Source: Adineta vaga
Taxonomy: Eukaryota > Rotifera
Reading direction: 5' to 3'
Assembly: GCA_021613535.1 (NCBI GenBank)
Contig: CP075493.1
Span: 4,774,001-4,838,000 of the forward strand
DNA: 64,000 nucleotides
The position numbers were made by a program, and so were the translations under genes. The notes beneath the pieces are model-generated. The model ran no database searches. It was not told the origin of the DNA and saw only the letters and a list, made by a program, of their open reading frames with translations. Shown here piece by piece: positions 1 to 10,883 of the stretch; within the stretch, counting starts at the first letter, position 1; each line of letters begins with the position of its first letter.

Positions 1-609
1 AAAGGTGTCACTAGAAATTCGAATAATTTTTATTATCTCATGAGAAGAATTGTACCTATTTAAAAACACTTTTTAAAAATAAATCAAAATGTATTACTAT
101 ACCTATCACCATCAAGGTTTTATTTCAATTGAGAAAATAGAAGAGAAGGTGTATAGGTTTGAACAAAAGACATGTAATCGAACTTCAACAATAATTCATA
201 CAATTTTCTACTAAATAAATATGTAATTTTTGAATAAATTTAAAGAAAATGGTTGTCGTTTTATCAAAGGACAACATATTTGAACGGTAAATTACGTTAT
301 ACCTGATTTTAAATACATATAGATGTACTCTTCCGCAGTAATCTGTTATTTTATACAATAATCTTTTATTCCATTTAATTCCGTGTTTACATTTATACAA
401 CTAATTTATTCATGAAAAGGAACATCAGACAAGAAAACCGAATTTATCATATCTTCATTCCATCGGTGATAGTTTCTTTCATGTGTAAATTGAAAATGCA
501 TGCACTTTTCCCTAATGATCATATCATGACTAATGTATGTATTACATTGAAATTGTTTTAATTTATAGGTTTATTTGACGAAGGATAGTCATGTTTACTC
601 GAGGAAATC
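1..609. other. AT-rich stretch, no gene seen
   Basis: Downstream of the stop codon of the gene at 610-2160. It contains only short, low-complexity open frames with no recognisable domain or consistent splice structure. It probably holds the 3' UTR of that gene and spacer DNA. Confidence 0.5.
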
Positions 610-2160
610 TTAATCATTCCGTCTTAGACGCTTCGATGTTGATGCTGTGTTTTGATCTAAAGAAAGATTCGTTCTTATAGAAGATTAATATTTCAAAAAT
701 GTATACCTGTAGCGATTTTTGAATAAGGTCGTTTCGGAGGTTTAACTACGACGAAACAGTAAATGACAAGTCATTTAAAACAATTCATTCTTACGAGATC
801 TGATAAAATCCGACAAACAGAATGTATCCCAGAGTATTTCCCTATTACGTTGTAGTACACATAATAATCGTGGTGAATGTGAAACATGTACTGATGGGTG
901 CACATGACTAGTCTCATCGTCACTAAGTTCATGAACTTTTCTTGGATCTTTCAATGATTTATTCCATTTTGTGATCATTGCTAAATTTAATCTAAATATC
1001 ATTCAATAAAATGAAACTTATTGATACAATCATTTTGTTTTACGTACTCTAAATCCTCATTGGCCTTGAATTGATAGTTATTCAAGTGAATTTCAATTGG
1101 ATTGACTGTTTCAGTATCTGAAGTGTAATTTTCCGGTAAAAAGCTTTTATGACCATGTTTATACCATACTCGCATGGCATCTTTAACTTCTTCGTGTACA
1201 ACATATACAAGAAGTGTAGTATCATTTCGTTGATAGATTGAAGGAATCTAATAGAAAACCAATTTTTTGGTTGTATGAGACATAAATTATCAACTTACTC
1301 GAAGTCTAGGTAACACACGAGACATCTTTTTACTTTCATCTTTTACACCTTGTACACGAGAAATTTGTCCGTGCGGTTTAGTTGAATCAATATGAAACTG
1401 ATCGGTCCGATAAATATTTTTTTGCATTGGTTTTACGTCTAACGAGAAAAACAATCGACTTGATAGAATATTTCTAGTAGTTGATAACAATTCTATAATT
1501 ATACAAAAATAACATACAGTAAAGATGAGCGTATTAATTCACCTCAAAATGATTACCGTTATTTTTTTGAGATGACTCATTATTGAAATCTTGCACAATA
1601 TCATCATCTTTCGCGATGTTGCTTTCTGATAAATCTGCGTGAATAAATGATTGCAGTTCGTGTGAAAATGGCATATTCGAAATATTATGTAATGCTAAAT
1701 GGGCGCCGTTGCTTGACGAACTATCATCCATAGCATGAGATGTACGCTGATCGATCGAAATCTCTAGAACTGAAATGAAATATTGACATATCTGTTCTTG
1801 AATGCAAGAAAGATTCGTACCAGGCTGAGACTGAAGATCTGTATTTATTGTCAAATCTTTTGTGATAAACAAATGAATACTAGACGAGACACTTTCTAAA
1901 TCTCGAACACCTACTGACGATCTCATTTGAAATGGACTGATTCCTTGTTGTAGTTGATTATCAAGATCAACAAATGTCATTGTAATCGGATTATAATAGA
2001 TGATTCGATATGAGTTAGGTAAATCCATAGAAAATAAACGACATAAACATGCACGTATTTCTTTTGAATTTTTTAAGTCATTCAGTTGTCGAGTAGTTAT
2101 AGTTATGGTAGTACGTCCATACGTTACCAATGTATCTAACGAACTATTCGAAATCTCCAT
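610..2160 (-). CDS. Unrecognised multi-exon protein
   Basis: I do not recognise this protein. The ATG is at 2160. Exon 1 (2160-1557, start MEISNSSLDTLVTYGRTT) joins through a GTAATC donor to an exon starting at 1492 and running to about 1300. Further exons follow with matching phases: about 1249-1052, then one running down to about 800, then two short ones ending KRLRRND at the TAA at 610-612. Introns are about 50-65 nt. The N-terminus has a hydrophilic 90-residue stretch with alternating beta-like segments and then a Ser/Asn-rich linker. The C-terminus is basic, which would suit a nuclear protein, but that is inference. The splice model is supported by phase agreement at each junction; the function is unknown. 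Confidence 0.5.
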
Positions 2161-3132
2161 CTATGTTTTGATTTTTTTGATGTATCAAATGTTTCAATAA
2201 GTACAATAAGCATTATATAATATTGGTCAATTATGAGTAAGGAGAAATATCCAAGTTGATGCGAAATTTCCAAATGAAAAATAAAAACGGTAGTTTACTC
2301 GTGTACTTTTTTGTCGTTCTGCTCTTCCTAGAAAGAACGTAACTTTGATAAAAAAAAGAAGAGTAAATACACGCAAGACGCAAGCTAATGTTTCGACGCC
2401 TATGAATGACTTCATGAAATCTTATGCTCTATTGTCATTACTGAATACATTCATATCTAATCAGTTGGTTTGATTCATCTATGAAACATTTTGAACATTG
2501 TTATTCATTGAAACATAGATTCTACATAGCAAAAATAGTAAATAATGCTCGATCAATCTTAGATTGTTAATTATATATTGATGAATTTTTTAAATCAAAT
2601 TGAATCGAATATGAAAATTTCTATTTATAATATCGCATCGTTTTAGTGAAGAAATTCCCCTATTGATTATCAAACGTGTTCATGTGATTTCTCTTTTAGT
2701 TTGTGATAATTAATTTTCTTATGATTATCGATCAAATCTTCTTTTATTCAATGGGCAAAAGAACCATGTCATCATGCAAATGAACTAGCCAAACCATCTT
2801 ATTATCAACAGAATATGACTGCAATCGATCATCAATTCGAACTATTGAAAAGAAGATATCTATCTTTAAAATCATATGATGTAAATATGCATGAAAACGA
2901 AGACAACTTTGCACTTGAATGTGATGAAGGTTAACGTGAAATGTTGTAATGATATACTTGATATGTAATCACTAGTAATCGTTTTGAAAATATAAAGGAT
3001 ACGATTGCTATATAAAATGTTGCTCGATGACAAGAAATAATAGTAGAATGAAATGATTTATTCAAAAACTAATAAAAAACGTAAAGAAAAGTAAAAAAGA
3101 AACCCTAAAATCAATTATGTGAAGTAAAAAGG
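2161..3132. other. Intergenic, with an orphan coding-like stretch
   Basis: Mostly AT-rich DNA between two minus-strand genes. On the plus strand a frame of about 70 codons without an ATG start runs from about 2725 to 2937 (contains SFIQWAKEPCHHANELAK and ends LECDEG then TAA). It has varied, protein-like composition and may be an exon remnant. Nothing else is recognisable. Confidence 0.3.
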
Positions 3133-6100
3133 TTAAAAACGCTGTGCAGATCGTGGTGAAAAACCAGTTGGACTACCCATCATTTGATTATCATCAACAA
3201 ACATCATGAAACCTAGAATTAGAATTTGAAAACACATTTAATAATAACAATAATGATTAACCTTCGACACCACCTGATCCACGATTCGGTGGTACTAAAT
3301 TTGGTGGAAAACCAGGCATTTCTCCTCCGTGACCTCCTCGTGCTAAATCACCCATCATTGCCATAAATAATGGAGGTGGTATGAATGTAGCAGCACCAAA
3401 GTCAGGTTCCTAAGATAAAATATAGAAATCAAATTTTAACCGTCAAATTCTTCATTCATACTCGATGTCCATTAGTTTGTTTGTGTTGTTGTTCTTGATA
3501 TTGACTTGTTCCATTTTTCTGTTGTTGTTGTTGTTGTTGATGATGATTTTTAGAATCATGTGATGGTCGTACAGATGGACCGCCATTTGGTCCACCGAAG
3601 AATGGTAGACCAGCAGCTAACATGAATGGAAAAGGTATGAAACCATCATCTTCATCTTGATCAGTTTCATCTTCGCCATCATCATCAATTCGACGTAATT
3701 CTTCTGCAACACGTTTTTCAACAATAGGAGCTAAATGTTTGAGAACTGTAGCAACAATTTTTTCTTCATCATCGGAAGCTCGTTCTTTCTTTGCTCGTTG
3801 TTCGTCTTGTTTCGATGATGAAATATCACTTGCTACAGAACTGTCTTCAAGTAATTTTTTCTTAAGTCGAATAGAATTTGTGTCATGACGTTTGGTTCTT
3901 CTTCGATGTTCGTCTTTATGATCAGAATGTCCATTAGAATAATTTGAATGAAGATTAGGAGATGATGAGTAGATTCGAGCTTGTTCTTGACGTAATCGTA
4001 TCGCAGTATCTTTTGGAGTTTCAATAGGTGTGATAGGTTTTTGTTGTTGTTGTTGTTTTGAATCTAGATCATGTGATGATATACCATTTAAATGCGATTT
4101 TGTCAATGAATCGATGATTCCATTTCGTTGAGATTGTGATTCTAATATATTCAAAAGAGAAAACGAAGAGAATATTTAATTTTATCTAGATAGGTTAGAT
4201 TAAATGCAAACCTGATTGTAATTTTGTAAGTAGAATTTTATCTTTTTGGATGTATGGTGGAACAGGACGTTCAGGATGAATTAATACTAAACGTTGAAGA
4301 GGACCATCAGCAACTTCGAAAACATCACCATCATCAATATGATAATATCTTAGGAGAGAACGTATATTATCATCTTCTTGTAGTATGTCCAACTTTTGTC
4401 GTCTTGGTGGTGCTGATGTTGGTAGATTTGATTGACGAGGTATTGCAGCATGACCATTAAGAGATTTGTTTGCACCATTTTGATGAAGAGAATTTGATTG
4501 ATTTGGAATTGATGAGTGCGTCTCTTGTTTCTGAATTGGTGAATGGGATAGAGAAGGATTTTGTTGTTGTTTTTGGAATCGTGGTGCTGATGATAATGGT
4601 GATGACAATGTTGGAAGAGGATTGTTTTGTTCTGGAACATATGATGTTGAAGGTAGTTCACTGGGTTTTTGTGATTCTTTGAGTACGGGCGATACAGATG
4701 TTTTTTGTGGGGATGATCGTGGTTTTTGTTCTTGTTCTTGCTCTTGCTGATGATGATGATGTATGGAAGAAGTAGATGATTCACTTGATTCATTTTTCGG
4801 TTCAGATTTTAAGAGGGAACTTTGTGATGAAGATGAAGAAGAAGAAGAAGATGATGATGATGATAATGATGAGGATGAGGATTTATCACTAGTTTGAGAA
4901 AGATCTTCATCGGGACCAGGTGATTCTGATTTCGTCTTATCATCTCTATCATGATTTCTACTATTAGCAATTGTTTTAAAGAAACCTGGTAGAAGAAAAT
5001 GGGAATCATGTTCATCATCTGACGATGTAATTACTGCTTTGACAAGTGAATCTACTTTATCAGCATCTAATGGTTTCGTGCCATTCTATACAAATTTAAA
5101 AGTTAATATAGATTTCAAAAAATAATCTTATACATACTTCAGTTAAATATTTATACGCCATAATAGCATAAGGTCGACCAATATTCATCTTTTGAAAAAG
5201 TTGATCAAATGCCGCTGGTTGAATAGTCGCTGGTTTATCATTGCCATTATCTGTGGCATATAATTCAAAACCAAGTCGAACGAGATCTTGAATAATTGAT
5301 GGTAGTTGATTTGTTCGAACGACATAATCAATAAGACCAGCCCATGTATCAAGAAATTGATCTAATGTTAATGTATCACGTTTGTTATCAGGTAAGGGTA
5401 CTTGATCATGAACATGATCCCAAAATGTTTTAGCGGCTCGATTTAATCGTGCTTCTAAATCATCACCATCGGATCCTTCTTTACCTGCTGCTGTTGCATG
5501 AAACTATTACATAACAAGATAGTATTTTGTTTCGAGAAAAGAAAGCTCGTTTCTCTCGATTTTATTCTACTTACTAATAAATAAAATTCGACGTCTTCCC
5601 ATGTGACATATTCTTTATTTTCAATATCTATAGAAAGAAATAAAATCATCATTGTCATCAAAAGTAATGAAAATGATTTACCAAGATTAACATTGAAGAA
5701 ATATTTTGCTTTTTCAAGTTGAAAATCTGTCAGATGGTGAGCATCACCTTTTTCAATTGGAAAAACTACATTATGATTGATTGAATCAGGAGATGTTCGA
5801 ATTGATTCAGTGAGTTTAGAAGTGGACGTTGTTGATACTGACTTACGTTTGGTCATATTATTTGTGGTAGGCGACGATGGTGATGATGGTGGTGTTGTTT
5901 CATCCTTTTGTTCAATTTCATTATGAATCGAACTAGAGGAAGCTTCTTCCTCCTCTGTTTTAACATTTTTAGCACTAATTGAAATGGAGGACATAGATGT
6001 AGACCTTGATTCCTCCTTTTGTTTCATTGTTTTAATTGTTTTTTCTCCATTTTTTCTCTTGGTCTTGCTATCTGATGACTCGTTCTTTGTTGGGGACATT

Positions 6101-6324
6101 CGATCGGACTTTTTATTTTCATTAAAAGATTCTACTGATGATAAGGCGTCTGTTTTTCCAATTTGAATTGAATCATTAACTTTCTTTTTAATTTTCTCAC
6201 CTTGATAACCATTCGATGGTAACTTCTTTGTTTCTTCATCATTTTCTTTCTGCTGTTGCTGTTGCTGCTTCTTCTTTTTTTTATGATCATCATTTCTTAT
6301 CTTTGTATTAAATTTACTATCCAT
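3133..6324 (-). CDS. Calexcitin/SCP-like EF-hand protein with long disordered tail
   Basis: Seven exons in phase, ATG at 6324 and TAA at 3133-3135. The first 170 residues are Lys/Ser/Glu-rich and look disordered. Next comes a helical domain of about 170 residues resembling the invertebrate sarcoplasmic calcium-binding protein/calexcitin fold: a loop DIENKEYVTWED after a KAKYFF helix, then LTLDQFLDTWAGLI, then a GFELYATDNGNDKP loop. The EF loops are only partly canonical, so calcium binding may be weakened. The rest is low complexity: poly-Ser near 4840, Gln/His runs, Pro-rich segments, an acidic stretch near 3650-3700, and a short Gly/Pro/Met-rich end. The family call rests on pattern resemblance only; the tail has no recognised domain. 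Confidence 0.5.
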
Positions 6325-6786
6325 TCGTTCAAAATTTGTTTCAGAAATAGTGGACCTGGAAGTAATTATTGTATTGGGCCTTGATATATTGTGCTTTTTC
6401 TTTCTCCAAGTCTGTCACTGTCACAACTAGATATAATGGTATGTGATGAGTGAAGGTATATAATGGTAATAAAGCTATAATATTGGAACGATGAATTATC
6501 AATAGAGACACTTACCTTCAAGTCTCATACAGCGAAACAAGAACAAAAATTGAGCCGTTGTTACGTACGATTGTATGAAAGTCATGCATGAGTGAAATGT
6601 TTCTCCTTCTCTTTTCTTTCCCTTCGATTATTCGAACATGCACATATGTATTCAAGGCGACATGCCATCTGCAACATTTTGTTCTTGACTTGAAATATTT
6701 ATTCACAAAAAAAATGAAAAAAATGATAGATAATGTATAACAAAATGAAACAACTCAAATTTAATGAAAAAAAAAAGTATTTATCA
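6325..6786. other. Intergenic spacer
   Basis: Lies between two minus-strand genes: upstream of the EF-hand protein and downstream of the ankyrin protein. I see no supported gene. It probably carries the promoter of the former and the 3' end of the latter. Confidence 0.4.
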
Positions 6787-8020
6787 TTATCGTCGCATAT
6801 ATACCAGACTGAAGAGAAGTGCACCACCAAGAACTGTTGCTACACCCATGTACGCCATTGATTTCCAAGACTGTTCATTCGTTTGTAGATCAGACGATAG
6901 TCGAACATTAGTTTCATCATTGAGAGAGATTGTTTCATTTTTAGTTGATGATTGACATTGATCAATAGATAATGAAGTAGGACAAGAAGACGATGAAGGA
7001 GAAAGTGATGGTAGTGTCTAAAAGAAATATTTGAAAAGAATGTGTTTTTTTTATCATTTATTTGAGGGTAGTTATTTCGTTTTGTCTACGTCACATTCTT
7101 CTATTAACTCTGCTATTTCCTAGAATTTAGTTTTATGTATATTTTTTCATACTCACTAGTTCAGTTTCTTGAGCAAGAAGAAATTGAACAATCGTCTCAT
7201 GTTTCAAATGTCGAGCAATATCAAGAGCTGTTAAACCATTATTTGTAGTTGATTTAAGGTCAGCACCAGAACGTATCAAAGCTTCAACGGAACCTAAATG
7301 ACCATGTTGAGTTGCCATAATCAAAGGACACCATCCTTTTGCATCACGTCGATCAATTTTCGCACCATATTCAACTAATAGATATATTAAGGGTGGTGAA
7401 CAACCAAAACGAGCAGCTAACATCAATGGGGTCATGCTTTTTTCGTCTGTTAGTTCAGACGTGGGTTCAATTTGTGCACCGTGTTCAAGTAAAAATCGAC
7501 ATATGGCGAGTTGTTCTTCATTACCATTTGTCGTTGCACTTTTCGAATGTGACGACATACAACAAGCCATCAATGGAGTCATCTGATCTAAACTTTTACC
7601 ATTTACATCAGCAAGAAGTTCTAAGACAAATAATGTCACAAGTGATAAATGACATGAATATGCTGCATGTATCAATGCTGTCCATCCTCCAGATTTAAAA
7701 CAACGTTCAATTGATATAGGACATGATGATTGACAATAGATTTGTCGTAATGTATCTTTATCACATATATCAATGGCAGTTTTAATACGTTGTTCAATTG
7801 AATCTTCTTTATTTGTCGTTGTTGAAGATGATGCAGAACGATGTAATAAAGATTCAGATAATTTATTTGCTAAAATACGCGAACGAGCACGTCGAGCATC
7901 ACGTTCTTCTTCATTATCATCTTCGTCATCATTGTTCGGTTTCGAATGATATGGTTGATGATGAAGACCATTCATATGATGAACATGTGTTGGTGGTCGT
8001 CGAGCCATACTGGTCAACAT
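6787..8020 (-). CDS. Ankyrin-repeat, tail-anchored protein, GASZ/ASZ1-like
   Basis: Two exons, 8020-7157 and 7017-6787, joined by a GTGAGT donor in phase 0. After an acidic/basic N-terminus there are about five ankyrin repeats (GWTALIHAAYSCHLSLV, MTPLMLAARFG, GWCPLIMATQHGHLGSVEAL, GLTALDIARHLKHETIV). Repeat spacing and the 'MTPLMACC...EEQLAICRFLLEHGA' region recall vertebrate ASZ1 (GASZ), a piRNA-pathway protein anchored on mitochondria. Exon 2 encodes a Ser/Thr-rich linker and ends in one hydrophobic segment (YMGVATVLGGALLFSLVY) followed by MRR, as in a tail anchor with a basic end. No SAM domain is visible between the ankyrins and the anchor, unlike vertebrate GASZ. It could instead be another ankyrin tail-anchored protein. 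Confidence 0.6.
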
Positions 8021-8572
8021 TATTTATTTATTTTCTTGATTTCGAAAAAAATAATGATGAAAGAAATTAATTTTTTACAATGTGTGCAACTCAACTCGTT
8101 TTTTTTCTTCCTGACTGACGTTTCGTTGACTCATCATTAGCCTTGTTATTGGTAGTCACATAGTAAAAAATACTTTTTTGATAGATGTCCTTAGATGACT
8201 TACTTGATATGAAATGATCTTAATTAAAAAAATAGTCGTTGCTAAGTAAACGATTTTGTTTGTTTTTCCTAACTACATATTTTTTATGTTATGACGAAAT
8301 ACATATGAATCATTGGATTAGAATTTCGTAAGACAAACAAGAAAGTTATACATATGTGTGTAGGCGATTAAAATACTTCGTATATTGAAGAAATTTAATT
8401 TTCTCTTATTATCGACTACGATAATAATAAAGCAAGACACGATGACCGTGTATTCTCTGTATAAGTATTTTATCATCGTAATGTCGTCAAAATAGCTATA
8501 TGTATGGATCATCTCTCGATGTAATCATATATCTTTTCTTCTATTACCAAAAGATTTCATATCGAGATCTAT

Positions 8573-8601
8573 GTATATACATACATACATACATACATAC
8601 T
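8573..8601. repeat. (CATA)n tetranucleotide microsatellite
   Basis: About six tandem copies of the tetramer CATA, seen directly, roughly 150 bases upstream of the Frizzled-CRD gene. Confidence 0.85.
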
Positions 8602-8637
8602 AAAATCTAGGTCTGGTTCTATTCTCTCGAAAGATGA

Positions 8638-8684
8638 AGGAGAAAGTGAGAGCGAGAGAGGGAGAGAGAAAAAAACGAGAGAGA
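8638..8684. repeat. GA-rich low-complexity tract
   Basis: A purine run dominated by GAGA about 70-110 bases upstream of the ATG at 8754. It could be promoter-proximal GAGA-type sequence, but that is inference. Confidence 0.6.
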
Positions 8685-8753
8685 TCTTAGGATATGTGAA
8701 GATGTAAACATCAGTTCACTTTTCAAAAAATCTACCGAAGATTAGACATAAGA

Positions 8754-10424
8754 ATGATGCGAAATAAACTCTATCTATTACTTGCAATAGTATCTGTTTT
8801 TGTTATTTGTTTGGCTTCGGCTGAAGAAACCGAACGAAAAGGTAAGTTTGGATAATTGATTCGACGATCGTATTAGAGAATAAAACTCCTTTATTATATA
8901 GCTGATAAAGTCAAAAATGTAAAGAAAACAACATTTAATGAAGATAAATATGATGCTCATGATGAAGATAGATATGGACGTGACGATGATGATGATGAAA
9001 TTGATGATAGCTATTCACCAAAATCATCTTACGCACATAATCGATTTCTATCCTATGATCCAACAGAAACTACCTCTCGTGGACGTTCACGTTGGCCATC
9101 AACATTAGGAATAGGTTTATCACAATCTTTACCAACATTACCATTTACAATTGGAGAATTTCCTGATGAAGATGAATGGACTTCATCTAGCTATGGAAGG
9201 TATTTATTTTTAGAACTATATCTTCGGTTTTTCTCAAAGAAATCATCTCATGTATTCATAGTGCTTTTCCATCACCTTTACAAACAACTTCATATAGTAC
9301 ACAAAGAATGTCACCAAATGGTCCAGCATGTAGTTCATTGATTGATCCACAATATCCAGTCTTTTCGGACACATGTGGTGCTGTTCCACAAGCTCGTTAT
9401 AGTTTACCAAATGCATTTGGTCATCGTGATAAATGGCAAATTGCTCAACTTTTAAATATTTTAGCTAGTACAGAAGTAGATCCAACTTGTACACGTTCAA
9501 CTCGTCTTCTCTTATGTCCAATCCTCTTCCCATCATGTCCAACACGTCATCAACCTGAACCTGTTCTTCCGTGTCAAGCATATTGCCGAGGTTTGTTATA
9601 AAAAATTATCATTTTCTCGTTTTAAAGTAATCTTTTTTCTTCCATGATTATTTAGCCGTCAAAGCTCGTTGTTCAACACCTTTACTCGAAAGTCTTCCTT
9701 GTGAAATACTTCCACTTACATCTGAATTTTGTCCAAGTATGAAAATTTCTTTATCAATCGTTCTATGTTTATGTGGGTTTTTTTCTCTTTATTTAAGTGA
9801 ATCAAGGATATGGTCCATTAGCACCTTCACGAAATTTTCCTCATAACATGCAATCACCATGTATGGACATCTTCAAGCCCTTATCTTGCTCTTTAATTGT
9901 ATATCTCTCTACTTTATTTAGTACCAATGACTGGTGGACATCCATCATCACGACAACTTTCAGCTTTACAAACACTTTTATCCTCACCAGCTTTTCAAGC
10001 AGCTTTATCAGGTCAAAGTTATCCAGGAGGTTTTGCTCCACAAAATCTTCATGCTGCATTAGGTGCTCAAGCTTTTCCATCATCGTTTCAAGGACAAAAT
10101 CTTCAGCCAGTTCAAACGTTCGCACCAGCACCAGCACCAGCACCAGCACCAGCACCAGCACCCGTCCCAGTTGCAACACCACCACCTCCTCCAGCTGTAC
10201 CTGCAGCACCACAAATGAATCACTACAACAATATGCAATTTCCAATGGATACTATTTCAGCAATGCTTGGTGAACTTCCATCTCGCTCATATGGTAACGA
10301 ATATCGACAAGCATCACGATATGCACCAGCAACACGTTCATCAAGTGAAACACGTCCTACAACTGATTTACGTAGTTCATCGAATACACGTTCTTCAGGT
10401 GCTTCATCCATGGTTCGAGCTTAG
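8754..10424 (+). CDS. Secreted Frizzled-type cysteine-rich domain protein
   Basis: Six exons in phase: 8754-8841, 8902-9199, 9262-9590, 9656-9736, 9798-9860 and 9922-10424. The start gives a signal peptide (MMRNKLYLLLAIVSVFVICL, then ASA). An acidic region follows, then a cysteine-rich domain with Frizzled CRD spacing: C..LIDPQYPVFSDTC, LPNAFGH, an amphipathic helix, DPTCTRS..LLLCPILFPSC, PCQAYC, ARC, PCEILP and EFC. The part after the domain carries an Ala-Pro dipeptide run, a Pro run and a Ser/Arg-rich end. There is no transmembrane segment, so it resembles a secreted Fz-CRD protein rather than a receptor. In known families such domains bind Wnt or other lipid-modified ligands; binding here is inference. 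Confidence 0.65.
10124..10163. repeat. Hexanucleotide repeat encoding Ala-Pro
   Basis: About six tandem copies of a six-base CACCAG-type unit inside the last exon of the Frizzled-CRD gene. It encodes an alternating Ala-Pro stretch and is likely length-variable. Confidence 0.85.
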
Positions 10425-10883
10425 ATTTCTTTATCATGCTCTTTTTATTGTTTTACTGGAAAGAACACACCTAGTATATGGTTGTTTTATTTGTTTTGTT
10501 TTAAATAAACATTCGATTTATATTGATCATATATATAGAGTTATTGAAATTATTACTAAAATTAGATAGAACTTATGTTCTTTTATGATTTCATTGATTT
10601 ATTAAATTCGATGATCAATTTGACCGCTGCAACCAGTTTATGATTATGATCGTGACGAACTGTCACAATTTATAACGTTATACATATTCTCTGGCTTTGC
10701 TTCTCTATTATCGTCATTATTTAGTTTTTAGGCTCTAAACCATATGGATGATTTATATCTATGATATATTTATTCTATGAGAATATTTTTTAAAACAGAA
10801 ATTCAAAACAATTAAAGTTTGATCATTTAAGCCATATCACACTCATTGTTCGAAAATACCATATACAATTACAATTGATTTGT
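10425..10883. other. Convergent intergenic region
   Basis: Between the 3' ends of the Frizzled-CRD gene (+) and the next minus-strand gene. It contains a poly(A) signal for the former near 10504. No gene is seen. Confidence 0.5.
10504..10509 (+). promoter_or_regulatory. Poly(A) signal AATAAA
   Basis: Exact AATAAA hexamer 80 bases after the stop codon of the Frizzled-CRD gene. Confidence 0.55.

Larger units (their letters stand above)
8021..8753. other. Divergent intergenic region with simple repeats
   Basis: Separates the divergent ankyrin gene (-) and the Frizzled-CRD gene (+), so it should contain both promoters. It holds a (CATA)n tract and a GA-rich tract. No gene is seen. Confidence 0.5.

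Noticed and set aside
4350-5018. His/Asn/Lys-rich minus-strand frames overlapping the EF-hand gene
   Set aside because: They are out-of-frame readings of the poly-Ser and Gln coding exons.
8573-8601. Regular short repeats considered as a CRISPR array
   Set aside because: Simple tetranucleotide repeat without unique spacers, in a eukaryotic genome.
9841-10245. Long minus-strand open frame opposite the Frizzled-CRD exon with a Leu-Val run
   Set aside because: It is a mirror of the Ala-Pro repeat and the sense exon; the sense strand has a consistent six-exon model with domain content.
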